A DNA stretch of 64,000 nucleotides, from positions 21,759,206 through 21,823,205 of the forward strand of contig OZ038459.1 of assembly GCA_964036195.1 (NCBI GenBank). The letters are read 5' to 3'. A model generated the notes under the pieces. It was given only the letters and a program-made list of their open reading frames with translations, made no database searches and was not told the origin of the DNA. This document shows positions 34,390 through 47,230 of this stretch, piece by piece; the first letter of the stretch is position 1; each line of letters begins with the position of its first letter. The stretch comes from Sphaerolaimus hirsutus (taxonomy: Eukaryota > Nematoda > Chromadorea > Monhysterida > Sphaerolaimidae). A program made the translations under genes and the position numbers.

Positions 34390-35177
34390 CAGTGTTGTTA
34401 AAATACTGGTATTTTTGGAAAACGTAAACATAAACGTAAATACCTTTTCCAAATTCAAAGTATAAATACTAATACGTAAGGTATTTTCAAAATACCAAGG
34501 AATACTTTAAAAAAACGTAAACGTAAAAAAATTTTATATGCATACTAAGCATAATTTTTAAGCGTCCACTGCCCTAGCAACAGCGTGGTTTGTCAGCAAA
34601 ACCATCTGTTGCTTTTTGGTTTCCATTGGCACCACTTTCTGTTGTAATCATGCAGCCAAATCCAACTTTGCTGGTGATTCTGAGGGAGTCCCAAACCCTG
34701 TAAAATTCCCTGTAAAATGTCAAATGGCATGCAAAGTGTCAAAAGTCATGGAAATTGCCCTGGAAAATGGAAAATGTTTGCTTTTTTAGAACATTTTACA
34801 TGACTTTTGACACCTTGCATGACATTTGACATTTAACAGGGCATTTTACACGGTCTGGTATTGGCACCACTCAGCTTCCACTCGGGAGCTTCCACTAGCC
34901 CCACCCATTTCAAAAAGTGTGTCACTCATACATTGAATGTACATTATGTACTCATTATTGCAATTTTATATTATTGCAACAATGTAAAAATTTTGTTTGC
35001 TGCACATGGTGCAGCCAATGGGAATTTTTTTACGTTTTTCCCAGTACCCGGGTATTTCTGTCAGGAATACGTAATAATATGTAATGGTATTTTCCAAATA
35101 CGTAAACATAAATGTAAATATAAATACCAAAATACCCCGGTATTTCGGGTAAACGTAAATACATTTTTGCAACACTG
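34390..35177. mobile_element. CAGTGTTGTTAAAATAC hAT-like element (copy B)
   Basis: Ends as in the copy at 20589. The 8-bp duplication CTCGGTAC is perfect at 34382-34389 and 35178-35185. It contains a nested Family I MITE near 34684-34857. Confidence 0.85.
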
Positions 35178-36403
35178 CTCGGTACAGCGGCATGCATAGT
35201 TGTTAAAACGTATTTACATTTACTCAAAAAATACGCGTAAATACGTTTGTTTCCTCCCAAAAAAAATATAGGTACTGTAAATGCTCCAATAAGGCGATTG
35301 TCAGTTTATTGTTTTCAGCATATTTTTGGGGGTCGCTTTATTGGAGGGGTCACTTTATTTGAAAGGGTCGCATTGTATTTTTCAACACCTCAACAACTTT
35401 ACTGTTCGTGTAACTCTAGTATGAGCATGGCATTGTAAAGATATATTGCCCTTGCAATATACCAATATGTATACTCTTGTGAATTGCCCGCTGGCTCTGG
35501 CGAACTGGCTGCCACCTCGTCCACCGAATGAGCGTAGTCCAAAGATTGCAACATAATTTTCTTACATTTGTTTTTTGTTTTTCTTTGGGGGTTGCATTAT
35601 TGGAGGGGGTCACATTATTGGATAGGGTTGCCTTATACTCACACAACTTGTGAAAGGGAGTTGTACTATTGGAGAGGTCACTTTATTGGAGGGGGTTCAT
35701 CCTAATAGAGCATTTACGGTATTCACTTAGCTGCATACTTTTTGAAAGTACACAAGTACAGAAAACGTATTTTAAGGGGATAGAAAATGTCATTTTTCCA
35801 GACAGAAACTACCAAATATAGCAAAAAGTTACAAAGAAATACTTGTCAGGAGAGAAAACACATTTTTATGTGTTCCAGAGAGAACATCAAAAAAGATACT
35901 GATTTTTGCATTATTTTTGTGAGAGTAAAGTCCCACTCAAGTTTTCTGTGAAAAAAAATTGCCATTTTACATTTTCTCTGGAAAAAATACTCGTTTTTAC
36001 GTTTTCTCTGAAAAAAAAGTATTTTACACATGTTTTACGCAGTGTAAAAGTATTTTAATAATACTTTACGTTTTCTGTACTCACCTGTGAGTAAAAATAT
36101 TAATACTTTACATTTATGTTTACTTTCAAAAAAGTTCAGTATTTTAACAACTCTGCATAAATGTTCTAAAAATAGGGTACCTAGATGTTTATGTCTTGTA
36201 TTGGCAGAGTTAATAGTGGGTATTTACGTTACTATAAAATACTCATACTCAGTAAATACTCATGGGTAGAATACTTAAATTGTACTGTGTAGTACCCATC
36301 TGTATGCATACTTTTTCATCAGTAATGGCTACTTGAGTAGGTATTTCAGAAAGCCAAAAAGAGATTGTCTATATGCCTGCATTCATGCACATCTTCCAAT
36401 GTA

Positions 36404-36477
36404 TTAGGTTGTCAACTAAGTAACATTTATTTTTCGCGATCACACAAAAAATTAAGGTTACTTAGTTGACAACCTAA
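36404..36477. mobile_element. 74-bp palindromic mariner MITE, MADE1-like
   Basis: TTAGGTTGTCAACTAAGTAA and its complement face each other around a 33-bp centre. TA flanks both sides (36402-36403 and 36478-36479). Segment A lacks it near 22604. Size, TA target and a TTAGGTTG start parallel the MADE1 MITEs of the mariner group; the kinship is inference. Confidence 0.85.
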
Positions 36478-36589
36478 TATTTCCGTCTTAGAATGCAGGA
36501 ATACCTATATAAATTGTTGTTTTATTTTGTTTACGTAGAGAAAATAAAATCATTGGTTGAACTTCGTAATTTTCCCAGAAAAATACTTA

Positions 36590-37290
36590 CCGTATTACCT
36601 CTAATATAAGGTATACCTTATATTGTTTTCGTCAGATTTTTGGAGCCAAAAGTTATGCCTTATATTAGAGGGTACCTTATATTAGAGGGAACCTTCAATT
36701 ATTTTCACCAGATTTTAAAGAAATTTTACCAACAGTGAACAATGATAGAATTCATTTTTTCAAATTGGAATGTACGAAATAGGTGGTAAACCCCGGTTAC
36801 TTTACACCTTGCACGCGTGGTTCCCGCTGGAAGTGTACCAACGATCGTTTACGCGTGCGAGTTTCATAAAAACATGACAAAGTTGATTGTTGTAATAATG
36901 TTTTTCATTAACATATTCACATCGATAAATTTTTTATCTTTTTATGGAAATCGCATGATTGGAGGATCATTGGCACGCTTCCAACACGAGACATAAATCA
37001 GTGCGAGGGCAGAGTATCATGTACGCCGAGTATACAGTATCACTACAAAATGGCAGAAGTCGACGAAGAGTTATCGCAGTGCCCTTCGGCACCATTTTCC
37101 GCCATGATTGGCGACCGTTGTTATGATTTTGCGCGTTTTGGCACGCAGCCAGCTGTGCCTTATTAGAGGTATGCCTTATATTAGAGGGTACCTTATATTT
37201 TTTTCGTCGCGTTCAAAATAGCCAAAAGTTATACCTTATATTAGAGGGTACCTTATATTAGAGGGATGCCTTATATTGGAGGTAATACGG
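36590..37290. mobile_element. TA-target element, CTAATATAAGG words, with empty site
   Basis: CCGTATTACCTCTAATA and complement bound it, with TA at 36588-36589 and 37291-37292. Segment A reads straight through at 23160-23161 with one TA and no footprint. Inside are a reversed copy of the TACTCGG MITE (about 36790-37033) and a minus-strand frame starting MAENGAEGHCDNSSS near 37113, shared with the element at 5059. Confidence 0.88.
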
Positions 37291-38091
37291 TAATTTTACA
37301 CTTAATTGAAGAAAAATGCACTTTTACGCTATTTTACGCAGGTACTGGGTAAACAACGAGTATTTTACCTGGGTATTTCATGAGCGTCAAAGTAAATACT
37401 TACTCAAACGTAGTGATGTAAAAGCGCCATGGCGCTTTTGGCGCTTGGCGCTAAAATGCTCTGGCGCCATTGGCGCTTGGCGCCGTGCTTCCGGAAAGCG
37501 CCATGGCGCTTTTGGCGCTTGGCGCTAAAATGCTCTGGCTCCATTGGCGCTTGGCGCCGTGCTTCCGAAAAGCACCATGGCGCTTTTGGCGCTCGGCGCT
37601 ATTCCCCAGTGGCGCCATTGGCGCTTGGCGCTAGCATTTTAAAAAGCGCCAAAAAAGCGCCATAGAATGGAAAATTGCGCTGCCCTAACTGACAGCAAAT
37701 CGCGTAAACTGAGTGGCCTTTTCACTACACAACCATTAATCTTATAAAACAGTTCAATGAAGTGTGCAGGATGCTTTTTTTCACACACCATATCAAACCC
37801 ATTCGGACTGATGACAGCCAACAAACGAAGCAAGTATAACAATGTAACAATAAAATGTGCACTAAAAATAATAAAAAATCATTTCATCGGTTCAGCCATT
37901 GTTTTTCATAAATGAAATTGTGAATTCTGCACAGAATAAATAAAGGCAACTTCAGTACCAAATGGTAATATGTAACAGTGTGCTTTCAGTAAAAAATTGC
38001 AAAACACTCAGTGGAAATTAATGTGAATTTAGAAAAATTCTAATGTAAAACTGAGTTGACTAAACATGGGCAAACAAGTAAAACGATAGAT

Positions 38092-38602
38092 CTTAAGCTG
38101 GAGTTACAGCATAACGATAAATAGAAGGTGATACGACAAATAAAACGTCACCGATAAATCCATTATTTTCATGTTTACAAGTTTTTTATTGAAAATGAAT
38201 GTTCAATACTTGAATTAGAATGAAAACTTTTTCACATGGGAGATGTTAAATTCGAAATTGAATGAAAAACATTCAGTGAAAGATGGTCCGCCAACTAATC
38301 AATTTCATGGTGATGCCCTAAAATCAAATTGTCAATGGCCATTTCATGCAATGACCGTCGACAAATTGATTTTAGGGCATCACCCTGAAATTGATTTGTC
38401 GGCGGACCATTTTTCATCTAACATTTTTCATTCAAATTCGAATTTAACATCTCCCGTATAAAAATTTATTCATTCAAATTGGAGTATTGAGCATTTATTT
38501 TCAATAAAAAACTTGAAAACATGAAAATAATGGATTTATCGGTGACGTTTTATTTGTCGTATCACCTTCTATTTATCGTTATGCTGTAACTCCGGCTTCA
38601 AG
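38092..38602. repeat. Long near-perfect fold-back (copy B), 511 bp
   Basis: The arms of about 245 bp pair from CTTAAGCTGGAGTTAC / GTAACTCCGGCTTCAAG inward to a loop of about 25 nt near 38334-38358. Mismatches are few. Any transcript through it would fold into a long hairpin. The same repeat in segment A is split by the Tc1-like insertion. Confidence 0.85.
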
Positions 38603-38878
38603 TGGCAAGTAAATCATCTGGCAGTATCAAACTTCGTTACCGTATTTCCTCGATTTACCCCCCTTGAACTAACCCCCCCCCCACTCGAAATACCCCCAGG
38701 TGTGTTTGAGCTGGGAAAAAAACCCCACCCTCTTGAAATACCCCCCCGTCTGGAATTATGTACATGATGTATTCAATGTGCATGATGTATATATTGGTTG
38801 CAGTTTGCATCGCAGCTACACATATACTAGTTTATGTAGCGATGGACGTTGATATGTCCAGATATACCCTACTTGGAC

Positions 38879-40054
38879 CAACGATGGGTAAGTTCTCCAA
38901 AAAAAAACACTTTCTGTGTTTTGAGTTTTTCAAAAATGAATACCTGTGTTTTGAGTTTTTTTCTCCGAAAAAACTTGAGTAACTCTGTTTTTATTTCTGT
39001 TTTTTTTTGTAAAAACTCGAGTTTTTTGAGTTTTTTTACCAAAAAACTTGAGTTTTTCCAAAAAAAATTATGATTGACGGCATTTTGATGTGGAAACTGT
39101 GGTTTTCTTATAAAATATTGGTTTTGCACATGTTTTAGCACCACATAACATCTGTGTATTCATTCAAGTGTCGAAAAAGTCCATAAAAATGTCCACAATG
39201 AGGACATCCACATCACAACACCAGCATCAACAAAATGCCCAGAAATGACAATTTACGCAGTACTCCAAAATTCTTCAATGGATGTGCACTGTATGGAAGG
39301 CTACAGAATTGATTTTAACTACAACTACTGTATTACCTTGAAATGGGGGTTTATTATTTCACCAGCAAATTTTGACAGGGGACTTATTTGAGGGGGGTTA
39401 TTATTTTGTCAGAAAATTTCAAAAGAATCATGGTAAATAGTAGGCATTTACATACCCAAAAATGGTTATAAATGTACAAACATGATATATTTGAAATAAA
39501 TGTGTAGATAGCTGCACAATCTAGTACAGTCTATGTGTAGCTGAGATGCAAATTAGCAGTAATAAATACACCATATACATTGGATAATACATGTACATCA
39601 TCCCAGAGGCGGGTATTTGGAGGGGCTTATTATTTTGCCATTCCATGTTGAGGGGGGTTAATTCGAGGTAATATGGTATACTGAAACATGTTGAAACTTA
39701 AATTGTCAATTCCACCAGGATATGTGCAATTGTGCATGCCATTTTTGATTTCTTCTTTGTTCCAAAATAAAATATGAATACATTTATGTACATATTATTC
39801 ACATATACTATACATGCATATCTTATAATGTTGAATTAGTTTAGCTGAATTCATGTGAATTCAACCACTTCGCTGAAAAAACTCAAAAAACTTTTCTGTG
39901 TTTCCGTGTTTCTGTGTTTTTGTGTTCTCCAAAAAAAAACTCATTTGAGTTTTGAGTTTTTCAAAATTTGTGAGTTTCCGTGTTTCTGTGTAAAACAAAA
40001 ACACAGAAACTCAATGAGTTTCTGTGTTCAATTTCTGTGTTCTTTCCATCGTTG
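38879..40054. mobile_element. CAACGATGG hAT-like element with empty site
   Basis: The ends are CAACGATGGGTAAG and CTTTCCATCGTTG. The perfect 8-bp duplication ACTTGGAC lies at 38871-38878 and 40055-40062, with a single ACTTGGAC at 27533-27540 in segment A. The ends repeat TGTGTTTTGAGTTTTTC words. A CCTTGAAATGGGGG-type element is nested at about 39328-39677. A second copy lies at 46407-47230. Confidence 0.92.
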
Positions 40055-40097
40055 ACTTGGACACGTTGATTACCTGTTTTGGGTATATAAAAGCATA

Positions 40098-42238
40098 TAC
40101 TCGGCAGACATGAAAGGAATCAGTGATTCGGCCCTTACGTACCAATTTTAAATTTCATTAAAATTGTTAAGTTAATTTTGAATTTGAATGAATGCATTCC
40201 AATCGATTCATGGTAAATCTTTTTCAATCCGACGTTTTATGCGAGAACAGGATAAACTGAACACGCATATTGTCATATGAAAGCAGATAACAAGGTATTT
40301 TATTGTAACAGCCCGGACAAATTCCAACAAAAAAGTACGTATGTGTGCGTGCGATAGAACAAGGGAAGAACGACCCTGTACACTGTACACCACTAGCTAA
40401 ATCTGGATCGTTTTGAAAATCTAAAAATTGCTCTGAATAACATAAAATGCTCACTATGTTCGTAATAATAAGAAATTATCGTATATAGCATTGAAAAAAT
40501 CTCTGGGAGATTTATATTTAAAAAATCTCAGAAAATCTCAGAAAATATAAGATTTTCTGAGATTTATATTTATTCCATGATTTTCCAGAGAGATTTAATT
40601 ATATTTTCTCCTGATTGAAAAAATCTCTTGAGAAAATCTCTCTATATTTGCCCATTTTCAGCTTCAAATTCACTAGTTCATGTGCTTTTTTTTACCAATT
40701 TTCATCTATTTTTCACTATGTATTTTCTTATATACCCATTTTTGGCTATTTTGCCCCTATTTGTAGTTTTTCCTCCCCTTTTTCTGTTCTATGGCATGAA
40801 AGAGCCTATAAAAAAGTTATCTGAAATACATTTTCCGTACTCAAGTACTTTCAAGAAGTATACATAAAAGAGAGTACTGGTACGTTTTCAGAGGGAATTT
40901 AGATGTATTTACTTAGTATACTTGTGTATGTATTTTTGAGTAAATGTAAATATGTTTTAACCCCTGAACCACACTGAACCACACTGAACCCCTGTAGTCC
41001 CATGAAAACCCAGTGCTGAAGTGCAAAGTTGTTAAAAGGTGCGTACGTTTACTTGAAAAATACGCGTAAGCGAGTACGCGGTAAATACATTTACATATAC
41101 TTTTGAAAAAAGTACCGTACGCACTTGTACGCGTACATTTTCAAAGCGTACGCGCACGGAAAATGTATTTCAATGTGGGACATTTACTGCTCAAACCGTA
41201 AGCTTTAAACAAAATGGCACCATAATTTGAAGAATAAACTCAGGTAATATGGTCTGTTGTCTGTTCCACGTAAAAAATATCCCATATTACCAACGTTATT
41301 CCTATTGTGGCAGAAATGTAACCAATTTTTCATTCATTATTCAGTTGCCACATGGTAGATTTCCGTGGAAAGTGTGTTGTCGATAAGCTATATTTATAAA
41401 GTCATCATATTTATCTATAATTTTCTTACAGAAAAACATACGTTGTGCTGCAGACGTATGAAAACGTGCCTAATTTTACATATTCTATGAAGGAAAGTAC
41501 TTGTTTAACCACTCACAAGAAAAGTACCCACATTTACGCGCAAGTATGAGTAAAATAAAAGTATTTTACGTTTTCTATACTTTGTGGTGAGTAGAAAAAA
41601 ATACTTTACGTTTACATATACTTTTAAAAAAGTTCAGTAATTCTAACAACTCTGCTAAAGTGACCTAAGTGCCGGGTCTACATTGGCACTGGATGTTGCT
41701 ACTTGTGCAACGGGTAAACTTGTGCACTGGGTTCTAGCCGTTTAAACAACTAAAGAGTTGACAGCATGCTTTGGAAATATAGTTATCAAATTTTTGTGAG
41801 AAAATTATCTGATAAATTCTGTGCTCAATATCTAATCTCAATGGTTCAAACACCTTGAAATATCGATTGAATAATACTTTAAGTTGAGAGATTTTCTGAG
41901 ATTTTTTTGAACTGCAAGAGATTTTCTCAGAGATTTAATTATATTTTCCAAAATGACCCAAGAGATTTAATTATATTTTTTTCTTGAGAGATTTTCTGAG
42001 ATAATATTTAATTATATTTTCTCAAAATCGGTCGTTTTTTTCAATGCTAATCGTATATTTATTAAGTGTAGATCTTAAATTCAAATTTCGACGGTGACGT
42101 TCACTTATCTAATTGAAAAATTTGTTGATGGTCATCCCTACGCATGAAATACGAGTGTCAATAACAATGAAATTGGGTTAGAATGGCACTTGTACAAAAA
42201 TTCGTTAGACCATTGACTCGCATAATGTCTGCCGAGTA
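40098..42238. mobile_element. TACTCGGCAGACAT TA-target element, 2.14 kb, with empty site
   Basis: TACTCGGCAGACATGA and its near-complement bound it. TA is duplicated at 40096-40097 and 42239-42240, and a single TA stands at 27564-27565 in segment A. It contains a decayed GTTGTTAAAA-end element (about 41025-41665) and AT-rich GAGATTTTCTGAGATT words on either side. No transposase frame is seen; the minus-strand frames at 40208-40454 are short and Cys/Ser-rich. Confidence 0.88.
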
Positions 42239-42883
42239 TACTCATTACAACGAATTTCGTGAAAATTTCTGACGAAATAATAAACCCCCCTCGAATAAGA
42301 CCCCCTCGAAATACCCCCCTCAAAATTTCTACTCTGAAAAAATAAACCGCCTGGGGGTATTTCGAGGAAATACGGTACACGTTTTACCTGTCATTTCCTA
42401 TTTACCACTAAGAACCTTTATTACCACTTCTAAATTTTCTTACAGCCTATAACATTTCTTTCATATACTCCGGTTACTTTACACCTTCCACCGGTGGTTC
42501 CCGCTGGAAGTGTGCCAACGATGATTAACACGTGCTAGTTTCATAAAAAGATGACAAAATTGATTTTTGTCATAATCTTAAACTTGTCAGGGTATTACAT
42601 AAATATAACTAAAAAAATGACACTGTATGAAATATGGCATTTTACAGGGCCTGTTACGTGACATTTGACATTTTGCATGTTCTTTTTACATGACTTTTTG
42701 CATTTTATAAGGAATATTTTACAGTGCTTGGGACTGTCCCCAGGTGTCATTCCTACCCCTAGTGTTAAGTAAGAAACCTTTCTGGCTTTCATTTGGCTGT
42801 TATCATGCTTTGGGAAATGAAAGAAGTCATATAAGACGAGCAAACTGACAGGTGAACTGCCCCTCCGTCATAAAAGGAAAATC

Positions 42884-43043
42884 ACTTTGGCGCTGGCGCC
42901 ATTGGCGCTCATGTCCAGAAAAGCGCCATGGCGCTTTTGGCGCTTGGCGCTATTTTGCTGTGGCGCCATTGGCGCTTGTCGCCTATAATCCAAAAGCACC
43001 ATGGCGCTTGGCGCCAAAAGTCTAACGCTGTTTACATCACTAC
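42884..43043. mobile_element. GGCGCC-word hAT-like fragment
   Basis: A GGCGCCATTGGCGCT array ends TTTACATCACTA at the right. The left end TAGTGATG is missing. Confidence 0.6.
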
Positions 43044-43499
43044 TCATACGCGTACAAGTTCAGTATTTAATAATTGTAGGTAACAACTCTGGTACATGCA
43101 ATGGCTGTATGTTTATAAATTATGATTCATTTTGATTCGTACAAACAGGATATCTGTGATAAAATCTTAGCACTGATATGACTCACGTGACTTATGTACC
43201 AATTAGTGATGTTAAAGGCACCGGGAAAAATGGCACCGCACCGCACCGGCACCTTTGCCAACGCATGAAAAGGGCACCTGGCACCCTGGAGCACCGGCCA
43301 GAAAATGGCACCGCACCGCACCGGCACCGGTGCCATTCGGAAAAAATGGCACCGGCACCGAAGGGCACCGGCGGGTTGCCGGTGCTAGCACCGAAAGGCA
43401 CCGCACCGGGCTGGAATTTCTGAAGTAAATATGTGTGAGCAAAAGTGGGTGTCCAAAAATTGTAAAATTTCAAACGTAAATGTATATGTAGTTCACTTA

Positions 43500-46398
43500 A
43501 TGAATTTATGTAGAGGGTTGTTTACACTTCCGAGCTTACAATAATTTAAACATTTCAGTTCTACTTTGACGTTGGTTTTGGGCGATTCGTTGGGCGAACG
43601 TGGCGTTGACGTTTTCGGCTACGTCGCTGCGCTACGTTGGCAACGTGGCAACGTGCATTTCCGTTTTTCCGGTGCCCCATTGTGTTATGTGTGTCCTTTT
43701 GGCCAAGGAAAGGATTGGAGGTATTGAGGATCTGACACAAAGTTGACGCTGTGATGTAAATAGTTGTTTTTATTTGTTTAGATTTTTTAATTAATTAGGT
43801 AGTTCTTTTTTTAAGAAAGTGAGACAAGTGAGTTGGCAACAATTTTAATTGTGACAGTTTGATTTAAAAGTATTTTTTCTATTTTTATTAGCAGTTTAGA
43901 TTGCATAACAAAGTTTCATTTATTTTCTCTAAGTAAAAAGAGTGACGCTGCAGTTATGTGTCGTAGTGCGTGAATGGTCAGTGATAACTGAGGGCACATA
44001 GGTTGAATTTTGACTAACTTTCGCTGCATTTTTTTGAAGTGAGGGCCGTGGCTATTGGTCTAGTATGTACTGTGCATTCCTGCATTTCCGAATTGAGAAA
44101 CAAAAGTTAATTTACAAGCGATTTTACAAAGGTACACTGATTATAGAGGTGCGATGATGATTGGTGTTGAAAATGAGAGGTAATTAAAAGAATCGAGTCT
44201 AACTTGACAGGCATGATCGCATCTCTAAATGCCTACTCCCTTGGCTTGTTGTGAGAACAGCCCAGTCCGCCGATCTCATCGAAACAAGCACCCATACAGT
44301 GACAAGTGTACTTATTTTTGAGTGAATTGAGCAGTTCGGTATTTTCGGGGTGTGGTTTTTGCACAGTGCGTATGGGATCAAAAAGCCGTGGCTGACTAAT
44401 TAACATTCTGGTAGCAGAATGAGTGGTGTAGCAGCGAGAGTGGTCATTTTCGTGATAAGTGCCTTCGGTAGTTAATGGCTGTTGCGTTTCGACATGTGGC
44501 AGTGGATTCACTTGAGTTGTTTTTTTTTTAGTTTTAAACTTCAAAAAGTCATGCAATCTAAACATGCATTTGAGCTAAAAAGATTGAAATTTATAAACTT
44601 TCAAGTTGCCAATCATTTGCGTTCGTATTTTTATTAAGTGTTATACCGATTTCATTTTTATATTCATTTTAACTTTAGGTTTGGTAGGGAATAGGTAAAA
44701 CTCGCGTATGTTAATTTTTATCTGATCTTTACGTTTGCAACTTCGCTATTTTTTTATCTACCTAATCCTAGATTGATTTTTTTGTATTTCCCTTTCCCCT
44801 AGAAGACTGATAACTTGACATTTGGATATTTAGGAATTTATGCAAATTTCGTAGTTGATCTTTATTATACAAAGAGATGAAATAATAAGCCGCTTGTTTT
44901 TCCTGTTTTTTCCCGAATGTTTTGATAAGTGTAAAGGTGATCTGATTTGAGTGTGTATTTTATCACTCTGGTGGAATTTCCGCTAAGCGTCTTTAAAACG
45001 ATACCGTAATTTATTTTTCCTTGACAGTCAGTGTGAAAGTTAATTCCGTTTGCCTTACCGGTATCCTAATCTCATCATGGATTATCCCACTTACGACATT
45101 TTTTCGTTGTGCATTAATAATACGTGTGCTTCTTACGCTTTGGATATCAACGTCATTTTTGTTTACTATACGTTATTTTTGCTGATGGGATTATTGTTCG
45201 CGTGCTTATTTGTTTCGCTTATCGCCGTGTGTTTCCCCGTTCGTGGAGGTGGTTTTGGATTTTCGGTAGAGTTCGCTGAGTGAAATTTGAATCGCCCGCC
45301 ATTTTTTTCGCGCTAAAACAAGTTTTTACAGTACCTCGTGTGTTTTTCCTGTTCTTTTTATTCTTGTCGCATTCGTTCATTTTCTCATTCTTCTATTTTT
45401 GTATTCGCTCTTGTTCCCAACCCGATTTTTGGCGCGTGAATTCTTTGTGTTTTTGTGTAGTTGATCGACGTATCCTGTAAACTGACGCCGTGAATAATTT
45501 TAGGTATGCCCGTTTTAAAATTCCGTGTGTCCGTCAAATCGTTTGTAAGCATGCTTCTCGTGGTATGTGGAAGTGTTGTCTGGACTTGGCTTATGTTGTT
45601 GCGTATAAAAGCGTACCGTAATTTAGAGTAGGGGTCGATTCAGTCGAAATTGCTTCGGTTTCATTTCTTGGAGTTTTTTCGAAGGTTTTGTGCCGCTGGT
45701 TAGAAACTCGTTCTCAGTGTGTTCCCTGTGTTCTATCTGAATGTGTGAATTCTGAGTCTAAAAATCGCCTAAAATAAAATCTCTTCTAAAAACTTCGGAC
45801 CCCTTGGTGTAAATTAGACATTCAACCAATTGCTAGCGCGTTGATAAAAACGCCATTCGCTAAAAAGCTAACTTAATTGACGTAGCGTACACCTGTGATA
45901 TTCACTTCGGTGAATTCACCATTGTGCGTTGCGAATTCAATCGGTAGTCGTTTTTCCGTTGCCTTACTTTGTCGCTCATCCAACGAGTAGGTGTGAGATC
46001 GGTAAAACTTGGCAGTTTGCCATAGTGGAATTTGGTTGAGTAAAAAGCAGCCGGTGAAAATTCATGACATATGGGCAGTTTCTCAGTGGCGACACCTTCG
46101 GAAGTGCATATTTCCATGAATTTCCCACCGATGTTGATGGTTAAGCACTTAAAATGATCAGAATGATGTGGCGATCACTTTGATGAAGCAGTTACAGTGA
46201 TTCCAAATGAAAGATAAAATGTTTAATACACTACACTGTCCATAGCCACTATTGTCTACTGATCGGAGTCGTTGCTGTACAGAGAATGGAACTATCTCTG
46301 TCATAAACTGACAACAAATTTTGAACAAACAAGTAAGATAAATATAAAATATAAAAATGATTTAAAATTCAACAAAATTTTAGATTCGCTCATCAGAT
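43500..46398. other. Unique interior of the 4.4-kb element; possible LTR-like signals
   Basis: This is the longest non-repetitive stretch between 21 and 51 kb. It holds a TATAAAAG at about 45604 and an AATAAA at about 45774, an LTR- or promoter-like arrangement. Short frames include a hydrophobic 77-codon frame at 45050-45283 and the Cys-rich frame at 44233. It could be captured host sequence, a solo LTR, or decayed transposase exons. No choice is possible from the sequence alone. Confidence 0.35.
44233..44565 (-). CDS. 110-codon Cys-rich frame, unidentified
   Basis: The frame begins MFRLHDFLKFKTKKKTTQVN and ends with a Cys/His-rich tail, KYTCHCMGACFDEIGGLGC and SHNKPRE. The spacing CHC-x3-C-x8-C-x-H could bind zinc. 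It is not repeat-derived. It may be an exon of a transposon or captured gene. No family is recognised and no splice partner was found. Confidence 0.25.
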   Translation of the reverse strand: MFRLHDFLKFKTKKKTTQVNPLPHVETQQPLTTEGTYHENDHSRCYTTHSATRMLISQPRLFDPIRTVQKPHPENTELLNSLKNKYTCHCMGACFDEIGGLGCSHNKPRE

Positions 46399-46406
46399 CA
46401 CGTATC

Positions 46407-47230
46407 CAACGATGGAAAAAACACAGAAATTGAACACAGAAACTCATTGAGTTTCTGTGTTTTTGTTTTACACAGAAACACGGAAACTCACAAATTTTGA
46501 AAAACTCAAAACTCAAATGAGTTTTTTTTTGGAGAACACAGAAACACAGAAACACGGAAACACAGAAAAGTTTTTTGAGTTTTTGAGTTTTTTCAGCGAA
46601 GTGGTTGAACACATTTTCAGAATGCACATGAATTCAGTTAAACTAAACAAGAAAAGATATGTATGTATAGCATGTAAATATGTAAAATACATAATGTATT
46701 CATATTTAATGATGGAACAAAAAAAAATTAAAGATGGCATGCACATCTCCTGGTGGACATGTTTAAATATAATTGTGGTTCAAATCAATTCTGTAGTCTT
46801 CCATACAGTGCACATCCATTGAAGAATTTTGGAGTACTGCGTAAATTGTCGTTTGTGAGCATTTTGTTGATGCTGGTGTTGCGATGTGGGTGGATGTCCT
46901 CATTGAGAACATTTTTATGGACTTTTTCAACACTTGAATGAATGTTATGTGGGGTTAAAACATGTGCAAAACTAATATTTTATAAGAAAACCACTGTTTC
47001 CACATCAAAATGCTGTACATGAGAATTTTGGAGGGAAAACTGAAGTTTTTTCGACAAAAACTCGAGTTTTTTAGGAAAAACTCAAAAAACTCGAGTTTTA
47101 ACAAAAAACACAGAAATAAAAACAGAGTTACTCAAGTTTTTTTTGATAAAAAAACTCAAAACACAGGTATTCATTTTTGAAAAACTCAAAACACAGAAAG
47201 TGTTTTTTTTGGAGAACTTACCCATCGTTG
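46407..47230. mobile_element. CAACGATGG hAT-like element, second copy (inverted)
   Basis: The ends are CAACGATGGAAAAAAC and CTTACCCATCGTTG, inverted relative to 38879-40054. The perfect 8-bp duplication CACGTATC lies at 46399-46406 and 47231-47238. It shares the ACACAGAAACTCA and TTTGAGTTTTTTC word arrays but lacks the element nested in the other copy. Confidence 0.92.

Larger units (their letters stand above)
34295..42741. repeat. Segment B of the two-copy block
   Basis: It is collinear with 20494-28423. Segment B uniquely carries the 74-bp palindrome at 36404, the element at 36590-37290, and insertions at 38879-40054 and 40098-42238. It lacks the Tc1-like, GGGATC-word and one CCTCGAAATA insertion of segment A. 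Confidence 0.9.

Noticed and set aside
43127..43473. Overlapping frames of 69-93 codons rich in Ala/Gly/Pro/Cys
   Set aside because: They are translations of GGCACC word arrays at the end of the 4.4-kb element.
45050..45283. 77-codon hydrophobic frame as a membrane protein gene
   Set aside because: It is short, has no homologue I recognise, and lies in AT-rich sequence where hydrophobic frames arise by chance; left as a note in the regional entry.
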